From contig NZ_CP052757.1 in NCBI RefSeq assembly GCF_009708005.2, positions 3,968,001 to 4,032,000 on the forward strand: DNA of 64,000 nt, given 5' to 3'. The stretch comes from Cellulosimicrobium protaetiae. Lineage in GTDB: Bacteria; Actinomycetota; Actinomycetes; Actinomycetales; Cellulomonadaceae. The notes below the pieces were generated by a model, which was not told where the DNA came from, did not search any database, and was given only the letters and a program-made list of their open reading frames with translations. Made by a program: the position numbers and the translations under genes. Below, one piece after another: positions 19,868-28,177 of this stretch. The stretch's first letter is position 1, and every line of letters starts with the position of its first letter.

Positions 19868-20737
19868 ATGGCCAGCACCACCGAGTGGGTCGCGGGCGCG
19901 CGCCCCCGCACCCTCCCCGCCGCCGCGACCCCCGTGATCGTCGGGTCCGGCGCCGCGGCCCAGGTGGACGGCTTCGCGTTCTGGCCGGCGCTGCTCGCGC
20001 TGGGCGTCGCGCTCGCGCTCCAGGTGGGCGTCAACTACGCCAACGACTACTCCGACGGCGTGCGGGGCACCGACCTCGACCGTGTCGGCCCGATGCGTCT
20101 CACGGCCACCGGCGCCGCCCGGCCGGGCCAGGTGCGCGCGGCCGCGTTCGGCGCGTTCGGCGTCGCTGCCGTGCTCGGGCTCGTGCTGTGCGCGGTGACG
20201 GGGCACTGGTGGCTGCTCGCGGTCGGCGCCCTCGCGATCCTCGCGGGCTGGTACTACACGGGCGGGCGCAACCCCTACGGCTACCGCGGGCTCGGCGAGG
20301 TCGGGGTGTTCGTGTTCTTCGGGCTCGTGGCCACGCTCGGCACCACGTACACGCAGGCGGGGGTGGTGACGTGGCCGTCCGCTGTCGGGGCCGTCGCCGT
20401 CGGGCTGCTCGCGTGCGCGATCCTCATGGTCAACAACATCCGCGACATCCCCACCGACGTCGTCGCGGGCAAGCGCACGCTCGCCGTGCGCCTCGGCGAC
20501 TTCCGTGCCCGGCGCGCCTACGTCGCGATGATCTGGGTCCCGCTGCTGCTGGCGGTGGTGTGCGCGTTCGCGTCGCCCTGGGCGCTCGGGGTCCTGCTGC
20601 TCCTGCTCCCGGCCGTCCTGCTCACCGTCCCGGTCGTCGCGGGCGCGCGCGGGCCGCTGCTCGTCCCGGTCCTGGCGGGGACGGGGCTGTTCGAGCTCGC
20701 GTACGGCGTCCTGCTGGGGGTCGGGCTCGCGCTCTGA
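19868..20737 (+). CDS. menA: 1,4-dihydroxy-2-naphthoate polyprenyltransferase
   Basis: UbiA-superfamily integral membrane prenyltransferase that attaches the isoprenoid chain in menaquinone synthesis. The 289-residue protein shows the first Asp-rich motif in GVNYANDYSDGVRGTD, the second in NNIRDIPTDVVAGKRTLAVR, and about eight membrane segments. GGAG precedes the ATG. It follows menE on the same strand and, with menB, menC, menD, menE, menF and menG nearby, nearly completes the pathway; no obvious menH or thioesterase gene is seen. Confidence 0.95.
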   Translation: MASTTEWVAGARPRTLPAAATPVIVGSGAAAQVDGFAFWPALLALGVALALQVGVNYANDYSDGVRGTDLDRVGPMRLTATGAARPGQVRAAAFGAFGVAAVLGLVLCAVTGHWWLLAVGALAILAGWYYTGGRNPYGYRGLGEVGVFVFFGLVATLGTTYTQAGVVTWPSAVGAVAVGLLACAILMVNNIRDIPTDVVAGKRTLAVRLGDFRARRAYVAMIWVPLLLAVVCAFASPWALGVLLLLLPAVLLTVPVVAGARGPLLVPVLAGTGLFELAYGVLLGVGLAL

Positions 20738-20767
20738 CCGAGACCGCGAAGGAGTGCGGGCGGCGCC

Positions 20768-21106
20768 TCAACGGGCCGACGACGTCCCGGGCCGCTCGGT
20801 GGGCGCGTCGGCCACGGTCGGCCCCGAGGGCCGCGCCGCAGCGTCGAGGGCCGCGTCCTCGGCCGCCGCGTCGTCCTCGATCTCGCGCGAGAACCGCTCC
20901 CCCGTCCGGGCCCGGTGCTCGGCCCGGGCGGCGAGGTAGCGCGAGGCCGCCTCGCGAGGTCCGCGCAGGGTCAGGTACGACAGCATGAGCGCGACGACCG
21001 CGGCGAGGAGCACGAGCAACCAGCCCCGCAGGCCGGCGAACCAGAGTGCGCCCAGCGCGACGGCGAAAAGCAGCAGGCGCAGGACGGAGTAGACGACGAC
21101 AGGCAC
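20768..21106 (-). CDS. DUF4229 small membrane protein
   Basis: A 112-residue protein with two hydrophobic segments (about residues 1-20 and 24-42) and a charged, Ala-rich C-terminal half. It matches the DUF4229 pattern as I recall it (YSVLRLLLFAVALGALW, then LSYLTLRGPREAASRYLAAR); members are commonly found beside menA in actinobacteria. Function is unknown. The GTG at 21106 lies six bases after TACCCT on the minus strand, suggesting leaderless translation; an upstream start at 21139 would cross the divergent promoter. It is convergent with menA. Confidence 0.75.
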   Translation of the reverse strand: MPVVVYSVLRLLLFAVALGALWFAGLRGWLLVLLAAVVALMLSYLTLRGPREAASRYLAARAEHRARTGERFSREIEDDAAAEDAALDAAARPSGPTVADAPTERPGTSSAR

Positions 21107-21140
21107 CCCTCCAGGGTACGGCCCGTAGGCTGGAGCCATG
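21104..21140. promoter_or_regulatory. Face-to-face leaderless promoters
   Basis: TACCCT on the minus strand (21113-21118) is six bases from the DUF4229 GTG (21106), and TAGGCT on the plus strand (21126-21131) is six bases from the next gene's ATG (21138). The two -10 boxes are only seven bases apart, so the promoters overlap. Confidence 0.6.
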
Positions 21141-21602
21141 CTTCGCGTGCTGCTCCCCCTCCTCGCCGTCGGCCTCGCGGTCTACGCGCTCGTCGACCTC
21201 GCCTCCAGCGACGAGGAGGAACGCGGCGGCATCCCGAAGGGGCTGTGGATCGTGCTGATCATCCTGCTGCCCTTCCTCGGCCCGATCGCGTGGATCCTCG
21301 TCAAGCGTTCCTCACGTCGCGGAGCACGGTCGACCGGGGGACGCCCGGTCGGCGGACGGGGCGCCGGTGGCGCGCGACGGCGTCGCGACGCACCCCTCGC
21401 ACCCGACGACGACCCCGAGTTCCTCTGGCGGCTCGAGCAGCAGCAGCGCCGCCAGGCGCGCGACGAGGCGCGCCCGCCCACCGCGGACGACGCGCCCTCG
21501 GCCGACCGCGACGCGGCCGACGACGGCCGGACCGAGGGCGACGGCGACGCGCCGCGCCCCGGGGCGAGCAACGGGTCCGACGACGGCGACGACGCCCGCT
21601 GA
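21138..21602 (+). CDS. PLDc N-terminal-domain membrane protein
   Basis: A 154-residue protein with two hydrophobic segments at the N-terminus (about residues 2-20 and 34-54) matching the PLDc_N domain: ALVDLASSDEEERGGIPKGL followed by WIVLIILLPFLGPIAWILV. The C-terminal 95 residues are hydrophilic and low in complexity, rich in Asp and Arg. No catalytic phospholipase domain is present, as usual for these short members. The ATG lies six bases after TAGGCT. Function is unknown; the divergent DUF4229 gene shares its promoter region. Confidence 0.75.
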   Translation: MLRVLLPLLAVGLAVYALVDLASSDEEERGGIPKGLWIVLIILLPFLGPIAWILVKRSSRRGARSTGGRPVGGRGAGGARRRRDAPLAPDDDPEFLWRLEQQQRRQARDEARPPTADDAPSADRDAADDGRTEGDGDAPRPGASNGSDDGDDAR

Positions 21603-21645
21603 CCGTCGGGCCGCGCCCGGGCGCACGCGGCCCTAGGCTCGGCGC

Positions 21646-22074
21646 ATGCCCGGTCTGCAGCGCGCCGTCACCGTCGCGGCCCCGCCCGAGCGGGTCTGGG
21701 AGGTCGTCACCGACGTCGAGCGCTGGCCCGAGCGCATCCCGACCGTCGAGGCCGCCGAGCGCCTCGACGCCGGGCCGCTGGCCGTCGGGTCCCGGGCACG
21801 GTTGCGCCAGCCCCGGCTCCCCGAGGGGGTGTGGACGGTCACCAGCCTGGTCGACGGCGCGTCGTACACGTGGGAGTCGCGCTCCTCGGGCGTCACCGTG
21901 ACCGCCGGGCACGTCGTCGCACCGCACCGCGAGGGGTGCCGGCTCACGCTCACCCTGACCGTGTCCGGCCCGATGGCGTGGCTCGGCTGGCTCATGTCGC
22001 GATCGCTCACCGCGCGGTACGTCGAGACGGAGGCCGCGTCGGTCAAGCGGGTCGCCGAGTCCATGACGCCGTAG
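21646..22074 (+). CDS. SRPBCC-family (START/polyketide cyclase-like) protein
   Basis: A 142-residue helix-grip protein predicted to bind a hydrophobic ligand. It opens with QRAVTVAAPPERVWEVVTDVERWPERIP, seen here in part as APPERVWEVVTDVERWP, and closes with a long C-terminal helix (TARYVETEAASVKRVAESM) that covers the cavity. No catalytic residues can be assigned. The ATG lies six bases after TAGGCT (21634-21639), so leaderless initiation is likely. It is convergent with ccsB. Confidence 0.8.
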   Translation: MPGLQRAVTVAAPPERVWEVVTDVERWPERIPTVEAAERLDAGPLAVGSRARLRQPRLPEGVWTVTSLVDGASYTWESRSSGVTVTAGHVVAPHREGCRLTLTLTVSGPMAWLGWLMSRSLTARYVETEAASVKRVAESMTP

Positions 22075-22111
22075 TCGCTCGCGCGGCGACGGACGTCCGG
22101 CCGAGTCCGGG

Positions 22112-23152
22112 TCAGTCGCCCGGGTTGAGACCCGAGTACGAGTGCTTGCCGTCGAACAGCAGGTTCACGCCCGTGAAGTTGAACAGCACGCACGCGTAGC
22201 CGACGATCACGAAGTACGCCGCCCGGCGCCCGGACCAGCCCCGGGTCGTGCGCGCGTGCAGGTACGCGGCGTACACGATCCAGACGACGAAGCTCCAGAC
22301 CTCCTTGGGGTCCCAGCCCCAGTAGCGGCCCCACGCGTGCTCGGCCCAGATCGCGCCGCCGATGATGGTGAACGTCCAGAGCACGAACGCGACGGCGTTC
22401 AGGCGGAAGCTCAGCGCCTCGAGCTGGAGCGGCCTCGGCGTCGAGTCGAGCCAGCGCCAGCCGCGCGCGCCGAGGAACGCGTTCCCGGAGTCGCGCGAGT
22501 CGCGCAGGAGCTGGAGCACCGACGTGACGAACGCGACCGTGAAGATGCCCGTCGCGATGATCGCGACCCCGACGTGGATGACGAGCCAGTAGGACTGGAG
22601 CGCGGGCTGCACCCCGGTCGCGACGACGAAGAACGCGTTCTGCGCGAGCACGAGGAAGAGCACCGCGAGGCCCGTGACGAACGACCCGAGGAAGCGCACG
22701 TCGCGCTTGAGGGAGACGCCGAGGAACACCGCGAGGGCCACGAAGGCGCCGACCAGCGTGAACTCGTACATGTTGGCCCACGGCGTGCGACCCGCGGCGA
22801 TCCCGCGCGTGACGATCGCGACGAGCAGCAGTGCCGTCCCGAGCCACGTGAGCGAGATCCCGATGTTCGCGGCCTTGCGCGACGGCTCGGGCACGACGAC
22901 GGGCTCGCCGGCGGGGTCGGCGTCGGCCCCGGCCGCGTCCGGGCCGTACGGCGAGGCGGACGACGAGCCCGCGCTCGCGAGCACCTCTGCGCGGTCCGCG
23001 CCCTGCACCTTGGCGTCGGCGCGCGCGTCAGCCCGCTCGAGGTCGGCCCGTCCGGCGAGGCGAGAGAGGTCGATCGCGAACGCGACGAGCGCGACGGTCA
23101 GGGCGGTCGCCGCGGCCCAGACGAGGTCCTGGCTCAGCTCGGCTACGGTCAT
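22112..23152 (-). CDS. ccsB: Cytochrome c biogenesis protein CcsB (CcsA/CcmC-type heme handler)
   Basis: System II cytochrome c synthetase subunit that presents heme on the outer face of the membrane. The 346-residue protein has about eight membrane segments, a variable hydrophilic loop (about residues 35-90), and the tryptophan-rich WAEHAWGRYWGWDPKEVW heme motif. Conserved histidines flank it (VIHVGVA and YLHART). It follows resB after three bases and ends the resA-ccdA-resB-ccsB unit. Confidence 0.93.
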   Translation of the reverse strand: MTVAELSQDLVWAAATALTVALVAFAIDLSRLAGRADLERADARADAKVQGADRAEVLASAGSSSASPYGPDAAGADADPAGEPVVVPEPSRKAANIGISLTWLGTALLLVAIVTRGIAAGRTPWANMYEFTLVGAFVALAVFLGVSLKRDVRFLGSFVTGLAVLFLVLAQNAFFVVATGVQPALQSYWLVIHVGVAIIATGIFTVAFVTSVLQLLRDSRDSGNAFLGARGWRWLDSTPRPLQLEALSFRLNAVAFVLWTFTIIGGAIWAEHAWGRYWGWDPKEVWSFVVWIVYAAYLHARTTRGWSGRRAAYFVIVGYACVLFNFTGVNLLFDGKHSYSGLNPGD

Positions 23153-23155
23153 CGG

Positions 23156-25084
23156 TCAGCCTTTCGTGCGCGGTCGCGCGGTCGGGTCCTGGGCGGTGCG
23201 CGCGGTCGGACGGGTGCCGTCGGCGGTGGCGCGCCCCGGCGACGAGGTGAGGTCACCCTCACCCGATGGTGCCACGCCCGGGAGCGCGGCGAGAAGCGAG
23301 TCCACCTCGCCCTGGAGCCCGGCGTCGTCCCCGCGGGCGAGACCCGCGACGGCGACGACGGTGCGCTCGCGCGGCGCGTCGTCCCCGGCACCGGGCACCT
23401 CCTCGCGCCAGGCGCGCACCCACACGCGGCGGCGCGGCGTGAACAGCGACACGGCGAGCCCGCCGAGCGCCCCGAGGGCGAACACGAGCACCCACGTGAG
23501 CGACGGGTCGTGCCGCAGGTCGAGGGCGACGTAGCGCGGCAACGAGTCGAACGTGATCGTGCCGAGGCCGTCGGGCAGGTCGACCGTCTCGCCCGGGGCG
23601 ACGAGCAGCCTCACGCGCTCGCCGTCCTCGTCGACCGACGGCGTGAGGTCGTCGGTGTCGAGGCGGTACACGTTCTGCGGCAGTCCCTCGTCGAGGCCGA
23701 GGTCGCCCCGGTAGACCTCGAGCACGAGCAGCGGGTTGATCGGCTGCGGGTAGACCGACTCCGCGGTCTGCCCGTCCTCGCTGATCTCCGCCGTCGGGAG
23801 GAAGTACCCGACGAGGCCGATCTGGTCGAGTCCGGCCGACACGTCGGGCACCTTGATGACACCGCGCGACGTGTACATCGTGTCCTCGGGCAGGAACGGG
23901 ACGCGGCCCGAGAAGGCGACCTCGCCGTCGGCGTCGTGCACCGTCACCTCGGGCGCGAACCCGTTGCCCTGGAGGTAGATCTTGGCGCCGCCCGCCGTGA
24001 GCGGGTGGTTGACCTTGATCGTCTCCTCGTGCGTCGTCCCGTCGGGGTCGCGCACCGTGACCGTCGCCGTGAAGTCGCGCGACTGCGCGAACGCGGCCGC
24101 GTCCGCCGCGAACTCCGACTCGAAAGCGTCGAGGGTCATCGAGAACGGGACGAGCGACGACGGGCGGAACCACGCGCCGTTCTCGAACGTGTCGTAGTCC
24201 ACGACGGCGTTCGCGAACCCGCGGCCCTCGGTGACGATCGCCTGGCCGCGGTAGTGCAGCAGCTGCCCCGTCGCGACGGCGACCAGGAGGCCCACGAGCG
24301 ACAGGTGGAAGAGCAGGTTGCCCGTCTCGCGCACGTAGCCACGCTCCGCGGACACCGTCCGCGCGGCAGGCCGGGCCGCGGCTCGACCACGCGCGGGGAC
24401 GGCCTCCTCCGTGCCCGCGTCGACGCGGAACGTCGGCAGCCACCGCAGGCGACCCCGCAGGTGCGTGCTGGCGGCCGCCACGACCTCGTCCGGGGACGCG
24501 TCGGTGACCGCGCGCCCCTGCGCGGGGAAGCGGTCGAACCGCCGCGGCGTGCGCGGCGGGCGCGAGCGCAGCGCCTGCCAGTGCGCCTTCGTGCGCGGCA
24601 GGATGCACCCGACGAGCGAGACGAAGAGCAGGATGTAGATCGCCGAGAACCAGACCGACGAGTAGACGTCGAAGAACCCGAGCCGGTCGAGCCACTCCCC
24701 CGTCGTCGGGTTCTCCTGCAGGTAGCGCAGCACGGCGGCCGGGTCCTGGGGGCGCTGGGGCAGCACCGAACCGGGGACGGCCGCGACCGCGAGCAGCATG
24801 AGGAGCATGAGCGCGACGCGCATGCTCGTGAGCTGGCGCCACGTCCAGCGCAGCGTGCCGCGCCAGCCCAGTGCCGGCAGCGCCGGGGCGCCGCCCGCCC
24901 CGCCGTCGCCCGCGCCGTCGTCCGACCCGCCCGACGGCGTCCGGCCGCCCGGCGAGGGTGCGGCACCTGACCCGGGGGACGCGACGTCGCCCTCGCCCGA
25001 GACGAACGCGTCGTGGATGCCCTCGGGGCGGTAGCCCGCCGCCCGTCCGGCCTGCTGCCCGGCCTCGCCGGTCCGCTCGGTCAT
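23156..25084 (-). CDS. resB: Cytochrome c biogenesis protein ResB
   Basis: ResB/Ccs1 subunit of the System II synthetase, which with CcsB delivers heme to apocytochrome c. The 642-residue protein has a hydrophilic N-terminus of about 70 residues, membrane segments near TSMRVALMLLMLLAVAAVPG, FSAIYILLFVSLVGCILPR and LLFHLSLVGLLVAVATGQLL, a large extracytoplasmic domain, and a last membrane segment near residue 555. The ATG at 25084 falls one base after the ccdA stop codon. The C-terminal 90 residues are a charged tail. Confidence 0.92.
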   Translation of the reverse strand: MTERTGEAGQQAGRAAGYRPEGIHDAFVSGEGDVASPGSGAAPSPGGRTPSGGSDDGAGDGGAGGAPALPALGWRGTLRWTWRQLTSMRVALMLLMLLAVAAVPGSVLPQRPQDPAAVLRYLQENPTTGEWLDRLGFFDVYSSVWFSAIYILLFVSLVGCILPRTKAHWQALRSRPPRTPRRFDRFPAQGRAVTDASPDEVVAAASTHLRGRLRWLPTFRVDAGTEEAVPARGRAAARPAARTVSAERGYVRETGNLLFHLSLVGLLVAVATGQLLHYRGQAIVTEGRGFANAVVDYDTFENGAWFRPSSLVPFSMTLDAFESEFAADAAAFAQSRDFTATVTVRDPDGTTHEETIKVNHPLTAGGAKIYLQGNGFAPEVTVHDADGEVAFSGRVPFLPEDTMYTSRGVIKVPDVSAGLDQIGLVGYFLPTAEISEDGQTAESVYPQPINPLLVLEVYRGDLGLDEGLPQNVYRLDTDDLTPSVDEDGERVRLLVAPGETVDLPDGLGTITFDSLPRYVALDLRHDPSLTWVLVFALGALGGLAVSLFTPRRRVWVRAWREEVPGAGDDAPRERTVVAVAGLARGDDAGLQGEVDSLLAALPGVAPSGEGDLTSSPGRATADGTRPTARTAQDPTARPRTKG

Positions 25085-25085
25085 C

Positions 25086-25949
25086 TCACACCACCGTCAC
25101 GTATCCGCCGATCCAGCCCTGCAGCGACGTCGTCCACGTCGTCCACAGGCCCGTGACCAGCGCGAGGCCGATGAGCACCAGCAGGCCGCCACCGATCCGC
25201 ATGATCGCGAGGCGGTGCCGGCGGAGGAAACCGAGCATGCGCTGCGAGCTCTGCAGCCCGAGCGCGATGAGGAGGAACGGCACGCCGAGCCCGACGCAGT
25301 ACGCGACCCCGAGGAGCGCGCCGCGGCCCGCCGACGCCTCGCTCAGCGAGAGCGCCTGCACGGCGACGAGCGTCGGGCCGAGGCACGGCGTCCAGCCGAG
25401 ACCGAACACGATGCCGAGCAGCGGCGCGCCCCAGAGCCCGGCCTGCGGGCTCAGGTGCAGGCGCCGCTCGCGCTGGAGGAACGGCACGGCGCCCATGAAC
25501 GCGAGGCCCATGAGGATCACGACCACGCCGAGCACGCGCGTGATGACGTCCTCCCAGCGCACCAGGTGGACGCCGACGGCTCCGGCGGCGAACATGAGCG
25601 CGACGAAGACGAGCGTGAACCCGGCGACGAACAGCCCGACCCCCGCCAGGACCCGGCCGCGGCTCGGCGCCGCGACCCGGGTGGCCGTCGTCGTCCCGCC
25701 GGGCGTGCCGCGGCCGCTGCCGACGTTCGCCGCGGCCATGCCCGAGACGTAGCCGACGTACCCGGGCACGAGCGGCAGCACGCACGGGGACGCGAACGAC
25801 ACGAGCCCGGCGAGGACCGCCACCGGGACGGCGAGCAGCATCGAGCCGCTCCAGACCGTCGTGGCGAACGTGTCGCCGACGCTCGTCGCGGCGGCTGTGG
25901 GGAGTGCCGTCGCGGGGAGCGCGGCGGCGAGGGACGCGAGGGTGACCAC
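25086..25949 (-). CDS. ccdA: CcdA-type thiol-disulfide transporter
   Basis: Membrane protein that carries reducing equivalents from cytoplasmic thioredoxin to extracytoplasmic thiols, keeping apocytochrome c cysteines reduced. The 287-residue protein has six to seven membrane segments and the two redox cysteines in FASPCVLPLVPGYV and FGLGWTPCLGPTL. The N-terminal 40 residues are Ala/Thr-rich. Its GTG start is two bases after the resA stop codon, so it belongs to the same operon and probably reduces ResA. Confidence 0.93.
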   Translation of the reverse strand: MVTLASLAAALPATALPTAAATSVGDTFATTVWSGSMLLAVPVAVLAGLVSFASPCVLPLVPGYVGYVSGMAAANVGSGRGTPGGTTTATRVAAPSRGRVLAGVGLFVAGFTLVFVALMFAAGAVGVHLVRWEDVITRVLGVVVILMGLAFMGAVPFLQRERRLHLSPQAGLWGAPLLGIVFGLGWTPCLGPTLVAVQALSLSEASAGRGALLGVAYCVGLGVPFLLIALGLQSSQRMLGFLRRHRLAIMRIGGGLLVLIGLALVTGLWTTWTTSLQGWIGGYVTVV

Positions 25950-25951
25950 GG

Positions 25952-26584
25952 TCAGCCGGCCGCCTCGTCCTCGGCGAGCACGTCGTCGACGAGCGCCGTG
26001 AGGGTCGAGCCCTCCACGAGACCGATGACGCGCGCGGCGACGCGCCCCTCACGGTCGAGGACGACCGTCGACGGGACGGCCTGGAGCGGCACCGTGCCGG
26101 AGAGCTGCGCGACGACCTCCCCGCTGCGGTCGTCGATCGACGGGTAGGGCACCTCGAACCGGCGCTGGAACGCCTGCGCGGCACCCGCCTCGTCGGTCGT
26201 GTTGATGCCGAGCACCTGCACGCCGTCGTCGGCGCGGTCGTTCGCGAGCTCGACGAGGTCCGGGGCCTCGGCACGGCACGGCGCGCACGCCGCGTACCAG
26301 GTGTTGAGCACGACGACGTCGCCGGCCCAGGCGCTCGTGTCGACCTGCTCGCCCTCGTAGTCGGTGCCGGTGAGCGCCACGACGTCGCCGCGGTCGCCGA
26401 CGTCCCAGGTGCGCACGGAGCCGTCACCCGACACGAACCCCTGCCCGACGACGTCGGTGGTCGCGCCGGATTCCTGGGCGCACGCCGCGAGGCCGAGCGT
26501 CGCGGCGAGCACGGCGCCCACCGCGAGCGTGCGGCGGAGAGGCGGGAGTGCGCGCGCGTCACGCGCGCGCGAGGTGGCGGTCAC
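25952..26584 (-). CDS. resA: ResA/TlpA-like thioredoxin-fold lipoprotein
   Basis: Extracytoplasmic thiol-disulfide reductase predicted to reduce apocytochrome c. The signal peptide ends in a lipobox (TLGLAACAQ, Cys near residue 35) and the redox site is C-A-P-C in TWYAACAPCRAEAPDL. The cis-proline loop is VPSTVVLDREG. The GTG at 26584 gives about 210 residues; a GTG at 26629 adds 15 residues and is possible, and neither has a strong ribosome-binding site. It heads the ccdA-resB-ccsB operon, preceded by a histidine phosphatase gene on the same strand. Confidence 0.88.
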   Translation of the reverse strand: MTATSRARDARALPPLRRTLAVGAVLAATLGLAACAQESGATTDVVGQGFVSGDGSVRTWDVGDRGDVVALTGTDYEGEQVDTSAWAGDVVVLNTWYAACAPCRAEAPDLVELANDRADDGVQVLGINTTDEAGAAQAFQRRFEVPYPSIDDRSGEVVAQLSGTVPLQAVPSTVVLDREGRVAARVIGLVEGSTLTALVDDVLAEDEAAG

Positions 26585-26653
26585 TGCGGCATCACGGGAG
26601 GCACCCTGCCCGGGGTTCCTGGACGCCACCTGTGAGACGTGACCTCGGCCACA

Positions 26654-26673
26654 CCCGAACCGGACGGTTCGGG
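26654..26673. terminator. Hairpin between the histidine phosphatase and resA genes
   Basis: CCCGAACC and GGTTCGGG form an 8-base perfect stem with a GGAC loop. It could end the phosphatase transcript or act as an operator for resA. Confidence 0.4.
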
Positions 26674-26711
26674 CGCCGGGTCCAGGGCGACGGCTCGGGA
26701 CATGACCGACG

Positions 26712-27383
26712 TCACGCCCCCGCGACGGTCGCGGCGCCCGGGAGCAGGTCGGCGACCGGCTCGGAGTAGTGCAGTCCGACGAGACGGTCGTCCTCGAAGT
26801 GCAGCGACGTGAGCGACGCGAGCGAGCACTGCCGCTTGCGAGGGTCGTGCCACAGGCGGCGGTTCTCGAAGCTCAGGCGCGTGAGCCACACGGGGAGCTG
26901 GTGGCTGACCAGGAGCGCCTCGTGGCCCGCCGCCTTGTCCCGGGCGTCCGCGACGGCGGCGCGCATCCGCGCGACCTGCTCGGTGTACGGCTCACCCCAC
27001 GACGGCCGGAACGGGTTCCACAGGAACCGCCAGTGCTGCGGGTGGCGCAGCGAGCCGTCCCCGACGCCGAAGGTCATGCCCTCGAAGTGGTTCGCGGCCT
27101 CGATGAGCCGGTCGTCGGTGCCGAGCTCGAGGCCGAACGCCTCGGCGGCGGGCGTGGCCGTCTCCTGGGCGCGCTGGAGCGGCGACGCGACGACGACGGC
27201 GAGGTCGGCGCGCGGGCGCGACGTCCCGTCGGGGCCGGGTTCTCCCGCGAGGTGCGCGGCGACGCGTCGGGCCATCTCGTGGCCCCGCTCCGAGAGGTGG
27301 TAGCCGGGGATGCGGCCGTAGAGGACGCCGTCGGGGTTGTGGACCTCGCCGTGGCGCAGGAGGTGGACGATGGTGGAGACCAT
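26712..27383 (-). CDS. Histidine phosphatase (phosphoglycerate mutase-like) protein
   Basis: A 223-residue member of the histidine phosphatase superfamily. The RHG signature LLRHGEVHNPDG holds the phosphorylated histidine near residue 10, and the second catalytic histidine is in EALLVSHQLPVWL; the acidic residue is in DRLIEAANHFEG. The substrate is not evident. I recall the same gene type directly before the cytochrome c maturation genes in mycobacteria, so the linkage seems conserved. The ATG at 27383 is chosen; a GTG two codons upstream is possible. Confidence 0.85.
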   Translation of the reverse strand: MVSTIVHLLRHGEVHNPDGVLYGRIPGYHLSERGHEMARRVAAHLAGEPGPDGTSRPRADLAVVVASPLQRAQETATPAAEAFGLELGTDDRLIEAANHFEGMTFGVGDGSLRHPQHWRFLWNPFRPSWGEPYTEQVARMRAAVADARDKAAGHEALLVSHQLPVWLTRLSFENRRLWHDPRKRQCSLASLTSLHFEDDRLVGLHYSEPVADLLPGAATVAGA

Positions 27384-27477
27384 GCGCACCAGTGTCCCGC
27401 ACTCGGCGCCCCGACCGGCACCCGTGCGTCCGGGCGCGCGTGCCGTGCCGGCGCGCGAGGGGGCGTCCGGGCGGGCG

Positions 27478-28005
27478 TCAGGACTCGCGGTCGACCTTGC
27501 AGGCCTCCGCGACGGCTGCCATCGCCTCGCCGAGCGCCCGGAACTGCTCCGGCGTCAGCACGTCGACCATGAACCGGCGCACCGCGGCGACGTGCGCCGG
27601 CGCGGACGCCACGAGGACGCGGTAGCCCTCGGTCGTCATCTCGCAGTTGACGCCGCGGCGGTCGCCCGTGCTCGCGGAGCGCCGGACCAGGCCCCGCGCC
27701 TCCATGCGCGCGACGGTGTGGGTCACGCGGCTGCGCGACCGGGCGAGACCGTCGGCGAGCGCCGACATGCGCAGCGTGTGGTCGGGGCTCTCCGAGAGCC
27801 GCACGAGGAGCTCGTACTCGTTGAGCGAGACCTCCGACCGCTCCTCGTGGTCACGCCCGAGCGCCTCGATGAAGCGCACCGTCCCGTCGAGGTAGGCGCG
27901 CCACTGCTGCTGCTGCTCGGTGTCGAGCCAGCGGGGCTCGGCGCTCGCACCCGCGGTGGCGCGTCGGGTGCTCGTCGCCTGGGCGTCGACGTCGTTGCTG
28001 GTCAT
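27478..28005 (-). CDS. MarR-family transcriptional regulator
   Basis: A 175-residue winged-helix regulator. The core reads NEYELLVRLSESPDHTLRMS, then ALADGLARSRSRVTHTVARM (recognition helix), then GLVRRSASTGDRRGVNCEMT (wing). The ATG at 28005 is preceded by GAGGA; the open frame upstream crosses the operator region. It is divergent from the YceI gene, and an inverted repeat between them is the likely binding site for both genes. Confidence 0.88.
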   Translation of the reverse strand: MTSNDVDAQATSTRRATAGASAEPRWLDTEQQQQWRAYLDGTVRFIEALGRDHEERSEVSLNEYELLVRLSESPDHTLRMSALADGLARSRSRVTHTVARMEARGLVRRSASTGDRRGVNCEMTTEGYRVLVASAPAHVAAVRRFMVDVLTPEQFRALGEAMAAVAEACKVDRES

Positions 28006-28120
28006 AGGTCCTCTGGCGGTGCGAGCGGGCACGGACGGGGGCGGCGGGGCGTCGCGGGACATTCTCCCACCCCTTGGGGGAATAGACGGGGCGGACCCTG
28101 CTGTTGATACGCTCGTCCGA

Positions 28121-28140
28121 AGTTGAACCTTCAACCAACT
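28121..28140. promoter_or_regulatory. MarR-type operator between the regulator and YceI genes
   Basis: GTTGAA-CC-TTCAAC at 28122-28135 is a perfect inverted repeat, with outer AGTTG and CAACT ends. It lies immediately downstream of a TACGCT -10-like box (28108-28113) for the YceI gene, where bound repressor would block transcription. Confidence 0.65.
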
Positions 28141-28177
28141 CCGGTCCTCCCGGACCACGACCACCACAGGAGCACCC

